From Methylocapsa palsarum (lineage in GTDB: Bacteria > Pseudomonadota > Alphaproteobacteria > Rhizobiales > Beijerinckiaceae), in assembly GCF_900114285.1 (NCBI RefSeq), contig NZ_FOSN01000001.1, positions 62,001-126,000 of the forward strand: a stretch of 64,000 nt of DNA, given 5' to 3'. The translations under genes and the position numbers were made by a program. The stretch's first letter is position 1. Every line of letters begins with the position of its first letter. The notes beneath the pieces were generated by a model. It did no database searches, was not told where the DNA came from, and was given only the letters and a program-made list of their open reading frames with translations. Shown here in pieces: positions 35,301-44,886 of the stretch.

Positions 35301-36188
35301 GTGGCCAAAAATATATTGCATATGCTCAGTCCGTTGAAGCACATGAGCCCTTTCGACGTGAACATGGCGCTCGACGCCGGTTATGATTCGGTCACGCCCT
35401 ACACCGGCGTCACGCTCGACGACGTCATGCCGCTGGTGCAGGACGCCATGTTCTCGCGTTCGCCCTCCGACGCGGTCCGCACCGCCGTGTTCTTCGCCGG
35501 CAAGGACGCCGGCCTCGCCCTCGACATGATGGAGCGCGTGCGCGAAACGCTGCTGAAGCCTTTCGAAATCTCCGCCTTCGCCGATCCGGCGGGGTCTTTC
35601 ACCACCGCCGCCGCGATGGTGGCGTGCGTCGAGAAACTGCTGAAAGAAAAGAAGAATCGCAGCCTCAAGGGCACGAAGATCCTGATTTTCGGGGCGACCG
35701 GGGTCGTCGGCTACGCTTCGGGCGTCATCGCCGCGCTGGAAGGCGCCGAGGTTTTCCTCGCCGGCTATGACGGACCGGCGCGGGTGCAATCCAAGGCCGA
35801 CGACATCAAGAAAAGGTTCGGCGTCACGGTCCACGCCGTTGACGGCAGCACCGAAGAGAAAAAAGTCGAGGCGCTGGTCGGCGTCGACGTCGTGTTTTGC
35901 GCGGCGGCGGCTGGAAAGCAAATCCTCTCCAAGGAGGTTCTCGCCACGACGAAGTCGCTCCTGATCGCGGCCGACGTCAACGCGGTTCCGCCCGCCGGGA
36001 TCGAGGGCCTCGAACTCATGGACTACGGCCGCGAACTCGAAGGCGGCAGCCTCGGCGTTGGCCCGCTCGCCATCGGCGACGTGAAATACAAGACCGAGTC
36101 CGGTCTGTTCAAGCGCATGGCCACCTCCACCACCGCCCTCAGCCTCGATTTCCGCGACGCCTTCGTGCTCGCGCGCGAGACTGCGTGA
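35301..36188 (+). CDS. mtdB: Methylene-H4MPT dehydrogenase (NAD(P)+-dependent)
   Basis: This 295 aa protein begins MAKNILHMLSPLKHMSPFDVN, the signature of MtdB rather than MtdA, and has the dinucleotide motif FGATGVVGYASG (about residues 133-144). It oxidises methylene-H4MPT to methenyl-H4MPT. The start is GTG. The last 23 bp, including codons for LARETA and stop, are repeated directly after the gene. Confidence 0.95.
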   Translation: MAKNILHMLSPLKHMSPFDVNMALDAGYDSVTPYTGVTLDDVMPLVQDAMFSRSPSDAVRTAVFFAGKDAGLALDMMERVRETLLKPFEISAFADPAGSFTTAAAMVACVEKLLKEKKNRSLKGTKILIFGATGVVGYASGVIAALEGAEVFLAGYDGPARVQSKADDIKKRFGVTVHAVDGSTEEKKVEALVGVDVVFCAAAAGKQILSKEVLATTKSLLIAADVNAVPPAGIEGLELMDYGRELEGGSLGVGPLAIGDVKYKTESGLFKRMATSTTALSLDFRDAFVLARETA

Positions 36189-36213
36189 ACCTGGCGCGTG
36201 AGACCGCCTGAAC
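36168..36213 (+). repeat. 23 bp tandem duplication spanning the mtdB 3' end
   Basis: Units at 36168-36190 and 36191-36213 agree at 19 of 23 positions. The first encodes the last residues and stop of mtdB. The second would encode LARETA-stop again in the mtdB frame, and in another frame provides the GTG start of the next gene. Confidence 0.8.
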
Positions 36214-37364
36214 CCGGCGCCGCGATCCTGATCGCGGCGTCGTCCGGACGGGCCCTGGCGGCGGCCGCGCGGCGCGCGGGATACCGGCCGCTCGTCGCCG
36301 ATTTTTTCGATGATTCCGACACTAGAGTCATCGCCCACGCCACTCGCCGGGTCGAGGGCGATCCCGGTTCCGGTTTTGAGAGCGAGGCGTTGTTCGAGGC
36401 GCTGAATGCGCTCGCGGAAATCGCGGCGCCGGCCGGGATCGTGTACGGCGCGGGCTTCGAGGACCGCACCGGATTGATCGCCGAAATGTCCAAGCGCTGG
36501 CCGCTTCTTGGCAATACGCCGGAAGTAGTCCGGCGCATCAAGGATCCGGTCGAGCTTTCGGCGCTCTGTGCCTGCCTTCAAATTTTCCATCCGCCGATCC
36601 GCCTCGATGTCCCCGAAGATCCCGAGAATTGGCTTGCCAAATGCGCCGGCGCTTCGGGCGGCTCCCATGTCGTTTCAGCCGGAATCTGGTCGACGGGAGA
36701 GATGGTCCCGGGAAACGACGACAACGTCTATTTTCAGAGAATTGCCGAAGGCGAACCTGTTTCGGTGCTTTTTTGCGCCGACGGGAGGCAGGTCCAGATT
36801 CTTGGGACCAGCCGGCAATGGCCCTCGCCCTCGCCGGACGAACCGTTCCGTTTCGGCGGCGGCGTCAGGCCCGCGGAGATTTCCGCAGGCCTCGAATCCG
36901 CCCTGACCTCCGCCGCGGCGGCCATCGTGCGGCTGTGCGAACTTCGCGGCCTCAACAGCATGGATTGCCTCGTCGACGACGACGACGGCTTTACGCTGCT
37001 CGAAATCAATCCGCGCCCGGGAGCGACCTTGGACATTTTCGATGACGCGGCGGGTTCCCTGTTCGACGCCCATGTCGACGGATGCCTCAGCTGCCTGCCG
37101 GCCCGGCCGCCGCAAGTCAGCGGCGCGCAGGCGGCCGGGGTCGCCTATGTCCGGCGCGCCATTGCCTCCATGCCGGCGCTGGACTGGCCGGACTGGACGG
37201 CCGACCGGCAAAAACCGGGAACGCGCTTGCGGCTGAACGATCCGCTTTGTACGGTGCACGCGCGCTCGGATGATCCGGCGGGCGCGCGCCTGCTTCTGGA
37301 GGGACGAATCTCCCTTATCCTCGACGCGGCGGAACTATACATGGGGAAGGAAGCGACGTTTTGA
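36198..37364 (+). CDS. ATP-grasp family protein between mtdB and mch (OrfY-like)
   Basis: This 388 aa protein has a central/C-terminal ATP-grasp fold: GASGGSHV lysine/Gly loop region (about 154-161), an acidic metal-binding [13 protein letters not shown] segment (about 272-285), then a C-terminal domain. In Methylobacterium a protein called OrfY holds the same position between mtdB and mch and is needed for H4MPT-linked C1 oxidation; the reaction is unknown. An ATP-dependent amide ligase acting on a cofactor is inferred. The GTG start lies in a tandem duplication, and the end overlaps the mch start (TTGA). Confidence 0.82.
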   Translation: MRPPEPGAAILIAASSGRALAAAARRAGYRPLVADFFDDSDTRVIAHATRRVEGDPGSGFESEALFEALNALAEIAAPAGIVYGAGFEDRTGLIAEMSKRWPLLGNTPEVVRRIKDPVELSALCACLQIFHPPIRLDVPEDPENWLAKCAGASGGSHVVSAGIWSTGEMVPGNDDNVYFQRIAEGEPVSVLFCADGRQVQILGTSRQWPSPSPDEPFRFGGGVRPAEISAGLESALTSAAAAIVRLCELRGLNSMDCLVDDDDGFTLLEINPRPGATLDIFDDAAGSLFDAHVDGCLSCLPARPPQVSGAQAAGVAYVRRAIASMPALDWPDWTADRQKPGTRLRLNDPLCTVHARSDDPAGARLLLEGRISLILDAAELYMGKEATF

Positions 37365-38317
37365 GCGAGACGAAACTCAGCATCAACACATTGGCGGGAC
37401 AGATCGTCGACAGGATGGTCGCCGACGCGGCGCGGTTGCGTCTTGCTGTTTCGGTCGGCTCCAGGGGCGAAACCGTCATCGATGCGGGCAAGGATGCGCG
37501 CGGCGGAATCGAAGCCGGCCTGCAGATCGCGAACATATGCCTTGGCGGCCTCGGCTCGGTCGATATCGCCCCCACCGGCTCCAATCCGAACTGGCCTTTC
37601 CAGATTTCGGTGCGCAGCACCGATCCCGTGATCGCCTGTCTTTGCAGCCAGTACGCCGGTTGGGCCCTCTCGCATGGCGATTTCTTCGCCCTCGGCTCGG
37701 GTCCCGGGCGGGCTCTGGCTCGCGTCGAGCCCTTGTTCAAGGAAATGGACTATCGCGATCACGCCACCCGAGCGACTTTGGTGCTGGAAGGCGACCGTCC
37801 TCCGCCGGCCGAAATCGTCGAAAAAGTCGCGCAGGATTGCGGGATCGACCCCAAAAACCTCGCGTTCATTTTCGCTCCGACGCAAAGTCTCGCGGGCGGG
37901 GTTCAGGTTGTCGCGCGCGTTCTCGAAGTCGCCCTGCACAAGGCGCATGAACTGAAATTTCCGCTTGAGCGGATCCTCGATGGTCTGGCCTCCGCGCCGC
38001 TTTCGCCGCCGCATCCCGATTTCATCCAGGCGATGGGCCGGACCAACGACGCCATCATCTACGGCGGCCAGGCTCATTTGTTCGTGAGCGGCCCCGCCGA
38101 CGACGCCAAGGCGCTGGCGGCCTCGCTGCCGAGCACGACGTCGCGTGACCACGGCCGTCCTTTCGCGGACGTGTTCAGCGCCTACAAAGGCGATTTCTAC
38201 GCGATCGACCCGATGCTTTTCAGCCCCGCGCGGGCGATCGTGACGGCGGTCGAGACGGGGGAGACCTTCCACGCGGGCGGCGTCGATCACGCGTTGCTCG
38301 ATGCCTCTTTCTCATAA
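37361..38317 (+). CDS. mch: Methenyl-H4MPT cyclohydrolase
   Basis: This 318 aa protein is homologous to archaeal Mch, with N-terminal [31 protein letters not shown] and [13 protein letters not shown], and C-terminal [12 protein letters not shown]. It hydrolyses methenyl-H4MPT to formyl-H4MPT. The start is a TTG that overlaps the preceding stop by four bases (TTGA), indicating translational coupling. The next gene starts inside the mch 3' end. Confidence 0.95.
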   Translation: MSETKLSINTLAGQIVDRMVADAARLRLAVSVGSRGETVIDAGKDARGGIEAGLQIANICLGGLGSVDIAPTGSNPNWPFQISVRSTDPVIACLCSQYAGWALSHGDFFALGSGPGRALARVEPLFKEMDYRDHATRATLVLEGDRPPPAEIVEKVAQDCGIDPKNLAFIFAPTQSLAGGVQVVARVLEVALHKAHELKFPLERILDGLASAPLSPPHPDFIQAMGRTNDAIIYGGQAHLFVSGPADDAKALAASLPSTTSRDHGRPFADVFSAYKGDFYAIDPMLFSPARAIVTAVETGETFHAGGVDHALLDASFS

Positions 38318-39248
38318 CGCCAGCGCGCCCGACAGGGGCGCGCGACAACCCAAAATCGCGATCGCGATCGATCTTTACGACTGGCACGCCCGCGATCTTG
38401 CGTCCGCCTTCGCGCGGGCGGGCGCCGATTCGGCCCCGATTCGTCTGGCGCAGTGCGGCTTCGACACCGGCCGTCCAGGCGGCCTCGTCATACCCGGCTT
38501 CGGCTCGGATCTGCCGGACGCGGTTTTCGTGCGCGCGATCGGTTCCGGCACTTTCGAGAGCGTGACTTTGCGGCTCGGCGTCCTGCACAGCCTCGCCGCC
38601 CTCGGCGTCAAGGTCGTGAACAGCGCGCGGGCGGTGGAGATCTGCGTCGACAAAGCCGCGACGAGCTTCGCCCTCGCCCGACGCGGGCTGCCAACTCCCG
38701 CCACATGGACGGTTCAGTCCGAACAGGCGGCCCGCGCAATCGTGCGGCGCGAGGCGGCCCGGGGGCCGCTGGTGTTGAAACCCCTGTTCGGCGCGCAGGG
38801 ATTCGGCTTGAAACTGATCCGGCGCGAGGACGATCTGCCGCCGTTCGATGAGGCGGAAGGGGTTTATTACCTGCAGCGGTTTGTCGCCGTGGAACGCAAC
38901 GGATTTCGCGACATCCGGCTGTTCGTCTCGCATGGAAAGGTCATCGCGGCGATGACGCGGAATGCGGAGCACTGGATCACCAACGTGAAACTTGGCGCTC
39001 GGCCGGAATGGTTCGAGCCCGACGCCGAGATCATAGATCTCGGCCTGCGCGCGGCTGAAGCCGCCGGCGCCGAATTCGCCGGAGTCGACATCATTCGCGA
39101 TGCGAGGGATGCGCCCCAGATTCTCGAAGTGAACAGCATGCCCGGCTGGCGCGGGCTGCAGAGGGTCGCGCCGTTTTCGATCGCCGACCGTCTCGCGCAG
39201 GATCTGCTCGCCCGCATCGCAGGCGCCGGGGCGGAGGCGACTGGTTGA
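38301..39248 (+). CDS. RimK-like ATP-grasp ligase in H4MPT cluster (Orf5-like)
   Basis: This 315 aa ATP-grasp protein is of the RimK/MptN type: nucleotide-binding [17 protein letters not shown] (about residues 152-168), metal-binding site at [15 protein letters not shown] (about 274-288). It keeps the place of Orf5 in the Methylobacterium mch-orf5-orf7-fae order. RimK relatives add glutamates to proteins or cofactors, so glutamylation of methanofuran or H4MPT is a plausible but unproven role. It overlaps mch by 17 bp and the next gene by 4 bp. Confidence 0.82.
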   Translation: MPLSHNASAPDRGARQPKIAIAIDLYDWHARDLASAFARAGADSAPIRLAQCGFDTGRPGGLVIPGFGSDLPDAVFVRAIGSGTFESVTLRLGVLHSLAALGVKVVNSARAVEICVDKAATSFALARRGLPTPATWTVQSEQAARAIVRREAARGPLVLKPLFGAQGFGLKLIRREDDLPPFDEAEGVYYLQRFVAVERNGFRDIRLFVSHGKVIAAMTRNAEHWITNVKLGARPEWFEPDAEIIDLGLRAAEAAGAEFAGVDIIRDARDAPQILEVNSMPGWRGLQRVAPFSIADRLAQDLLARIAGAGAEATG

Positions 39249-40108
39249 ATCCGATCGCGGAAGCTTTCATCGCTTCTTGCCGCGACGAAATCGAAGCCCC
39301 GAAGCCAGGCAACGTGCATGTTTTTGCAGACGGCCACGGCATGAAGGCGGCTGATTTCCTGATCAGCGCGGAAGTCGCGGCTCCTTCATTGTGTGATTCC
39401 TCGCGAACCGTCGGCGCCCGCATTCTCGGCGCCGTCGAGGCGACCTGGGCGGCGGCGGGGATGAACACCAATCTCGGCATCATCTTATTGTGCGCCCCGC
39501 TCGCCGCGGCGGCGCAATCGTGCATGCAGACGGACGTGTTCGATTTGTTCGCCTCGCTGCACGACACTCTGCTTGGGCTGACGCGTGCCGATGCGCAAGC
39601 CGCCTTCCAGGCCATTTTGCTCGCCTCCCCGGCGGGGCTCGGCCAATCCGCCCGCCACGACGTCCACGCCCCGGTCGAGGCGACGCTGCTGGAGGCGATG
39701 CGCGAATCGGCTGGACGGGACAGGATCGCCTTTCAATATACCTCTGATTTCATTGATGTTTTTGAGACGGGATTCCCCGCGCTGGAAGCCGCGGGAGCTG
39801 CGGGATGGCCGGCGCCATGGCCGGCGGCGCGCGTCTACCTCGATTTTCTGGCGGACTTTCCCGACAGCCATGTCGCCCGCAAACATGGTCCGGAGCCGGC
39901 GGCTCAGGTGCAGGCCGAGGCTCGCGGCCTGCGGGCGAGATTGAACAGCCGTCTCGATCCCTCGCCTCTCCTGCCTGACCTGCTCGCCTTCGACAGCCGC
40001 CTCAAGGTTCTGAAGTTCAATCCGGGAACAAGCGCGGACCTTACCGTCGCGACGGTTTTCGCCAAGAGGCTAACTCGTATCTTGATCCAGCGGCGCAATG
40101 ATGATTGA
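39245..40108 (+). CDS. CitG/MdcB-like triphosphoribosyl-dephospho-CoA synthase family protein (Orf7-like)
   Basis: This 287 aa all-helical protein opens with AFIASCRDEIEAPKPGNVHVF and MKAADFLISAEVAAPSL, the pattern of the CitG/MdcB family that transfers ribosyl groups from ATP. It has the position of Orf7 before fae. A nucleotide-ribosyl transfer step in H4MPT or methanofuran assembly is inferred only by context. The TTG start overlaps the preceding stop (TTGA). Confidence 0.8.
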   Translation: MNPIAEAFIASCRDEIEAPKPGNVHVFADGHGMKAADFLISAEVAAPSLCDSSRTVGARILGAVEATWAAAGMNTNLGIILLCAPLAAAAQSCMQTDVFDLFASLHDTLLGLTRADAQAAFQAILLASPAGLGQSARHDVHAPVEATLLEAMRESAGRDRIAFQYTSDFIDVFETGFPALEAAGAAGWPAPWPAARVYLDFLADFPDSHVARKHGPEPAAQVQAEARGLRARLNSRLDPSPLLPDLLAFDSRLKVLKFNPGTSADLTVATVFAKRLTRILIQRRNDD

Positions 40109-40249
40109 GTGCGCCCGCGGCGACCAATCGCCGGTGCTGTCCGGTCAACCGGTCCGATCCCATCGGGCGCTGACAACAAGGATAAGCCTTCGCATCTGCC
40201 GATCTTCTTCGGCAGTAATATGGAATGGAAACCTCCAGGGGATTCAATC

Positions 40250-40759
40250 ATGGCCAAGATAAACAGGCTCCTCGTCGGCGAATCGCTGGTCGGGGAAGGT
40301 AACGAAGTTGCTCATATCGACCTTCTCATCGGACCGCGCGGCAGCGCCGCCGAGACGGCGTTCGCGAATGCGCTCGTCAACAACAAGGACGGGTTCACGT
40401 CGCTCCTCGCCGTGGTCGCTCCGAACCTGCTCGCCAAGCCGGCGACCGTCATGTTCAACAAGGTGACGATCAAGAACGCCACCCAGGCGGTCCAGATGTT
40501 CGGTCCGGCCCAGCGCGGCGTCGCCAAGGCCGTTGCGGACAGCCTCGCCGACGGCACGATCCCGCTGCGCGAAGCCGACAACGTCTTCATCTGCGTCGGC
40601 GTCTTCATCCATTGGGAAGCCAAGGACGACCAGAAGATCCAGGACTACAATTATCAGGCGACCAAAGAGGCGATCTCCCGCGCCATCAACGGCGACCCGA
40701 CCCCCAGCACCGTGGTTGCGCAGCGCAACACCGCGAAACATCCTTTCGCGCCGAACTAG
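40250..40759 (+). CDS. fae: Formaldehyde-activating enzyme
   Basis: This 169 aa protein has the Fae signature [23 protein letters not shown] (split across residues 10-33), including catalytic H22. Fae condenses formaldehyde with H4MPT to methylene-H4MPT and is the entry point of the pathway. The ATG at 40250 follows AGGGGA. The 140 bp spacer upstream suggests its own promoter in addition to operon transcription. The TAG stop belongs to repeat copy 6, and a strong terminator lies at 40945. Confidence 0.97.
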   Translation: MAKINRLLVGESLVGEGNEVAHIDLLIGPRGSAAETAFANALVNNKDGFTSLLAVVAPNLLAKPATVMFNKVTIKNATQAVQMFGPAQRGVAKAVADSLADGTIPLREADNVFICVGVFIHWEAKDDQKIQDYNYQATKEAISRAINGDPTPSTVVAQRNTAKHPFAPN

Positions 40760-40872
40760 AGCTCTTTCCGATCGCATGAAGTCATGCGATCGATCAGAAA
40801 TCGCTCCAGAATCAAAGATTTGAGCATATTCTTGTCGATTGGACTGATTCAATCCAATCGGAATATGCTCTC
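40757..40872 (+). repeat. MITE-like element, copy 6
   Basis: A full copy starting with the TAG stop of fae (TAGAGCTCTTTCCGATCGC) and ending GGAATATGCTCTC. Both palindromes are intact. It lies between fae and the terminator. Confidence 0.85.
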
Positions 40873-40942
40873 ATCGGCCGAAAATAAAAATCTTTTGCAA
40901 AAAAGATTTGTAGCGAACAGATATTTTCGAACAAAGAAAAAC

Positions 40943-40970
40943 AAGGGGGCTTTGGCCCCCTTTTATTTTG
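40943..40970 (+). terminator. Bidirectional rho-independent terminator after fae
   Basis: GGGGGC (40945-40950) and GCCCCC (40955-40960) form a stem with a 4 nt loop, followed by TTTTATTTT. The other side is A-rich (GAAAAACAA), so it can also stop the convergent HisA-like gene. It is the clearest intrinsic terminator in the window. Confidence 0.9.
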
Positions 40971-41008
40971 GCTCCCTGGCAGTTTTAGGTATTCTTGCTT
41001 ATTTTTGA

Positions 41009-41734
41009 TTATTCGTGGGTCACCGGCGTCGTGTCCACAAGGGACGCGAGCTCCGCTCCCGTGAGGCGGCCGTCATGCAGTGCCGAGGCGACGAGCGCGC
41101 CGGCCATCCCGGCTTTCATGAGATTTTTAAGATCCTTCAGTCCGCGCACCCCGCCGGCGGCGTACAATTTCGTTGACGGCGATCGCGCGGCGATCCCGAC
41201 GAGGCGCTTCAGATCGGGCCCTTCGCCGGCGCCGACGCGATCAAGACTCATGGCGATCACCCGCGCAGGCCAGAAATGAACCGCCTCAAGAATGCCGGGC
41301 GGGCCAAGCAAGGCTCCGCGATGAGTATCGAGCGAGAGAATGACGCGTTCGTCCCCGGCGATCTGATCGAGGCAATCCATGCTTTTCAGCGATTCGCTGC
41401 CCAGAACGAGGCGCGCGCGCGGGTGGCGGGCGAGCCACGCGACCGCCCGCCTGGCGTCGCCGATTCCCGAGTCCACCCAGAACGTCACGTCCGGAAGGGC
41501 GGCGCTCAGAGCGACAAGAATATCCTCATGACCACCGCGCGCGGCGATCGCGTCGAGATCAGCGACATAGATCGTTCGAAACGGAAAGATCGTCAGAAAC
41601 CCGGCCGCGACGTCGAAAGGATCGCTGGTCTGCGCCAGGCGAGTCGCGATCGGGGCGTAAGCGTCGCGAAGGCCTCGGCGGGCCGCGACCACGGCGCCGC
41701 CCTTGAGGTCGATCACCGGAATGACTTCCATCAC
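41009..41734 (-). CDS. HisA-like (beta/alpha)8 protein of the H4MPT gene set
   Basis: This 241 aa protein resembles HisA: N-terminal EVIPVIDLKGGAVVAARRG, FRTIYVADLDAI and a C-terminal YAAGGVRGLKDL phosphate site. It sits with methanopterin genes rather than with his genes, and such HisA-like proteins are part of the conserved H4MPT set in methylotrophs. The actual reaction is not known. It is convergent to fae and divergent from the hydantoinase-like gene. Confidence 0.8.
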   Translation of the reverse strand: MMEVIPVIDLKGGAVVAARRGLRDAYAPIATRLAQTSDPFDVAAGFLTIFPFRTIYVADLDAIAARGGHEDILVALSAALPDVTFWVDSGIGDARRAVAWLARHPRARLVLGSESLKSMDCLDQIAGDERVILSLDTHRGALLGPPGILEAVHFWPARVIAMSLDRVGAGEGPDLKRLVGIAARSPSTKLYAAGGVRGLKDLKNLMKAGMAGALVASALHDGRLTGAELASLVDTTPVTHE

Positions 41735-41835
41735 GCGCTCCCTATCCCGCCCCGGGCGGTTTAGAGTCAGTATGCCTCTCTAAGTTATTGATCAAGTTTC
41801 CGGAACCGGAGCGGAAGCTCCCCAGCGGGTCGGCA

Positions 41836-42876
41836 ATGATGCAAACCGTGATCGGATGGGATATTGGCGGCGCGCACCTCAAGGCCGCGCGCGCGGACGA
41901 TGGCGTGGTGACGGCGGCCGCGCAAATCGCCAGTCCGCTGTGGCTTGGCCTTGAGGAACTCGACCGCGCCTTCGCGGCGGCGCAGGCCGAGATCGGAGCG
42001 GCGTCCGTTCATGCGATCACCATGACGGGCGAATTATGCGACGCCTTCGCCACCCGCGATGAAGGCGTCGCAGGTCTGGCTGAAATCGCAAACCGTCGTC
42101 TTTCGCCCGCACGCGTCTTTTTTTATGCGGGACGGGCCGGATTCGTCGAATGGGCGGGCGTCGGCGCGCAGGCCCGCGAGATCGCCTCCGCCAACTGGCA
42201 TGCGAGCGCCGCGTTGACCGGCCTTCGCGCGCCCGAGGCCCTGTTCATCGACATGGGCTCGACGACGACCGACCTCATTCCGGTCTCGGGCGGCGTTCCG
42301 GCGGCCCGGGGCGCGAGCGACGCGCAAAGGCTCGCCCACGGCGAACTTGTCTACACCGGACTGGTGCGCACGTTCCTGATGGCCGGCCCGAAGCTTGTCC
42401 CGTTCGAGGGCGCCTTGACGCCATTGATGAACGAATGGTTCGCCAGCGCGGCGGACGTCTATCGCATTCTCGGGCGATTGCCGGAGGAGGCGGATTTGAT
42501 GGAGACGCCGGACGGGCGCGAAAAGACGGTTTCAGCCTCGCGCGCGCGCCTCGCCCGCATGATCGGGCGCGACGCTGGCGAGGCGGACGACGACGCGTGG
42601 GAGCGGCTCGCGCGCTACTTCGCCGAAGCGCAGATGCGCGAGATCATGGACGCGGCCGCGCTCGTTCTCTCGCGCGGCCTGATCGGACCCTGCGCGCCAA
42701 TCGTCGGCGCCGGATGCGGCCGCGACATCGTGCGCGGGATGGCCGCGCGGATGGAACGGCCCTATTTGGCCTTCGACGACCTGATCGAGGCCGCGCCGGG
42801 GGCGCGCGGCAAGGCGTCGGATTGCGCGGGCGCCTGCGCCATGGCGCTCATCGGCGCGCGTCGCCTCCCCCTGTAG
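41836..42876 (+). CDS. Hydantoinase/oxoprolinase-like H4MPT-linked C1 transfer pathway protein
   Basis: This 346 aa protein has an actin/HSP70-type phosphate loop TVIGWDIGGAHLKAA at its N-terminus and a second one, FIDMGSTTTDLIPV, in the middle (about residues 136-149). It fits the uncharacterised family found only in organisms with H4MPT-linked C1 transfer. The ATG-ATG at 41836 is preferred to a TTG at 41788 because it places the conserved strand at the start. It is convergent to the DUF447 gene with a 20 bp gap. Confidence 0.82.
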   Translation: MMQTVIGWDIGGAHLKAARADDGVVTAAAQIASPLWLGLEELDRAFAAAQAEIGAASVHAITMTGELCDAFATRDEGVAGLAEIANRRLSPARVFFYAGRAGFVEWAGVGAQAREIASANWHASAALTGLRAPEALFIDMGSTTTDLIPVSGGVPAARGASDAQRLAHGELVYTGLVRTFLMAGPKLVPFEGALTPLMNEWFASAADVYRILGRLPEEADLMETPDGREKTVSASRARLARMIGRDAGEADDDAWERLARYFAEAQMREIMDAAALVLSRGLIGPCAPIVGAGCGRDIVRGMAARMERPYLAFDDLIEAAPGARGKASDCAGACAMALIGARRLPL

Positions 42877-42896
42877 CGCCGCTTCCGCTTGTAGCA

Positions 42897-43460
42897 TCAA
42901 TTGTCCTTGTAGAACGCGTCGCGCTTTTCCATCAGCCACGACCAGGCCTCGCGCTCCGCCTCTCCAGCCGTCTTTTCGATGGCGATGGCGAGATAAGCGA
43001 TTTCCTGATCGATTTTTTCACGCGGCAACATGCGCAGCCGGGTCATCAGGATCGCGCATTCCAGCACCGCGTTGCGGGCCCGATTGAAACCCTCGAACGG
43101 CGCATGCTGCTCGACGCGATCGACCTTGCAGTGGAACCGTGGGCGCTGTTGATCCTCGACAACATGAGTGACGACAAGTTCCGCATGAGCCAGCGCCGCC
43201 GCGAGTCGCGGCGCGGGCGTTGTCTTCAAGGCGACGAGCGGCCAGTCCGCGCGGCCGGTGACGAGGCCGGCGAAGAGACGCGCGTCGTCGGTATAATTGG
43301 CGACGGCGTAAGATGTGGCGCGCAAATTTTCCAGCGTCGTCGAAGGCCGGAACGGCGCGATGATCCATTCTTCGCCGTCCTCGATCAGCCCCAGCGGCGC
43401 GATGTGAGGACGGCCGGAGGAATCAACAGTCGTGACGATGCATTCGCGGATCATCGGCAT
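42897..43460 (-). CDS. DUF447 family flavin-binding-fold protein
   Basis: This 187 aa protein of split-barrel FMN-binding type opens IRECIVTTVDSSGRPHIAPLGL and has FRPSTTLENLRAT. DUF447 is shared by methanogens and methylotrophs and lies in H4MPT clusters; the function is unknown. It is the last gene of the minus-strand run from pabB. Confidence 0.8.
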   Translation of the reverse strand: MPMIRECIVTTVDSSGRPHIAPLGLIEDGEEWIIAPFRPSTTLENLRATSYAVANYTDDARLFAGLVTGRADWPLVALKTTPAPRLAAALAHAELVVTHVVEDQQRPRFHCKVDRVEQHAPFEGFNRARNAVLECAILMTRLRMLPREKIDQEIAYLAIAIEKTAGEAEREAWSWLMEKRDAFYKDN

Positions 43461-43497
43461 GGAGGGCCTTCCTTCGCGCGATCGGCGCCCTCGGGTC

Positions 43498-44886
43498 TCA
43501 CACCTTCCCCCTCAAAGTATGTCCGATCTCACGCAGGCGCGACCTATCCTCGTTCTTCTTGTCCACCGCGCAGCCCCAATCGAGAGGCTCGTCCTGGGCG
43601 TAGCGTTTGCCCAGCGCGAAGGCGATCTCCGCCTTGGCGAGTTCCGCCCCAAGATAAAACGCGTGCGCGCCGTCGGACTCGACGCCCAGTTTTGGAAACA
43701 GCGAAAAGGCGTCGCGCGCCACATGTTCGCCGTCGCGGTTGAAAATATGAACGCCGTCCTCCGCCGTCTCGATGCGGAAGTTGGCGTCGCGCACCTGCGC
43801 CGCGATCTCGGCGATTTCCGCAGGGGTTGACGCGTAGGGCGCGCGGTCATGCAGCTGCAACAGCCCGGCGTCGTAACCTTTCGGGAGCGCGCCGTCGCGC
43901 GCGGACGCCAGCATCAGGCGGCGCGCGCAATCGTGCTCCTCGATGGTGCGGCGCGTATGCGGGCTGACCTGCACGGTCAGCACGTTGCGGATCGAAAGCT
44001 CCGAACACAATCCCATGAGGATCGCGGTGACGCCGCCCGAATCCGCCTCGGTCAATTCGGTGAGGTTGCCGGTGCCCATCATCATTTCGGCTCCGGGAAG
44101 GCGCCGCCGCGTTTCGACGTAGCGGGTCAGCGAGGTTGCGAATCCGAAATGGATCGGATCGAGAATCGGATCGACGATGAACGGCAAGCCGCGGCGCGAC
44201 GCCTCCTCGGCCACGCGGACAAGGGAGTCGACGTCGCCATGCGGCGCCGGAACGAGAATGGGAACCGTCCCGGTATCCGCCGCGATGTCGAGCGAGTTCT
44301 CGTCGAGGCTGAGAAGGAAATCCGCGCCCGCCTTCGCGCCGCGCGCCAGTTCCGTCCGGTCGGCGGAATCGACGCTGACCCGTCCGCCCGCGGCCTTGAG
44401 GGCTTTCACGCAATCTTCAAGATGCGGGAAGGGCGTATCGGGCAGACAGCCAAGGTCGATGACGTCGGCGCCCGCGTTTTGCAGGACCTGCGCGCGCGCC
44501 AGCACGGCCTCGACGGAGAGCGTCGAGGCGTCGACGATCTCGGCGAAGATGCGGATGTCGTAGGCCGACAGATCCGGCGCCGTCCCGCCCCGCCCTAGAT
44601 AACGGGGAAGATCGCTCAGCTCGTCGGGGCCGCGCGCCACGGGCACGCCGAGTTCGCCGGAAAGCCGGTCGAGATCGGCGCGGCAGCGGCCCGGAAGGAT
44701 GATGCGGTCGGCGGCGACGGGCCTCGGGATGCGCCGCAAAATGATCGCCTCGGTCATCAGCGCGGCGACCTTGACTCCAATGTCGAACACTTCCCAGCGG
44801 AACGGGGTCTCCCCCAGGGACTGCAGCAGCCGCTCAAGCCGCGGGTAGGCGAGATGGCCGGTGACGAAGAGAAGCCGTTCGCTCAT
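43498..44886 (-). CDS. Dihydropteroate synthase-like protein (DUF6513 type) of the H4MPT set
   Basis: This 462 aa protein has an N-terminal domain starting RLLFVTGHLAYPRLERLL and a central pterin-binding TIM-barrel-like region (about 155-330: GADVIDLGCLPDTPFP, RVSVDSAD, FIVDPILDPIHFG). Canonical FolP is separately encoded at 55.6 kb, so this copy probably joins the pterin to the aminobenzene-ribofuranoside of H4MPT; that assignment is inference from archaeal relatives. It overlaps the flavoprotein gene by ATGA. Confidence 0.82.
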   Translation of the reverse strand: MSERLLFVTGHLAYPRLERLLQSLGETPFRWEVFDIGVKVAALMTEAIILRRIPRPVAADRIILPGRCRADLDRLSGELGVPVARGPDELSDLPRYLGRGGTAPDLSAYDIRIFAEIVDASTLSVEAVLARAQVLQNAGADVIDLGCLPDTPFPHLEDCVKALKAAGGRVSVDSADRTELARGAKAGADFLLSLDENSLDIAADTGTVPILVPAPHGDVDSLVRVAEEASRRGLPFIVDPILDPIHFGFATSLTRYVETRRRLPGAEMMMGTGNLTELTEADSGGVTAILMGLCSELSIRNVLTVQVSPHTRRTIEEHDCARRLMLASARDGALPKGYDAGLLQLHDRAPYASTPAEIAEIAAQVRDANFRIETAEDGVHIFNRDGEHVARDAFSLFPKLGVESDGAHAFYLGAELAKAEIAFALGKRYAQDEPLDWGCAVDKKNEDRSRLREIGHTLRGKV

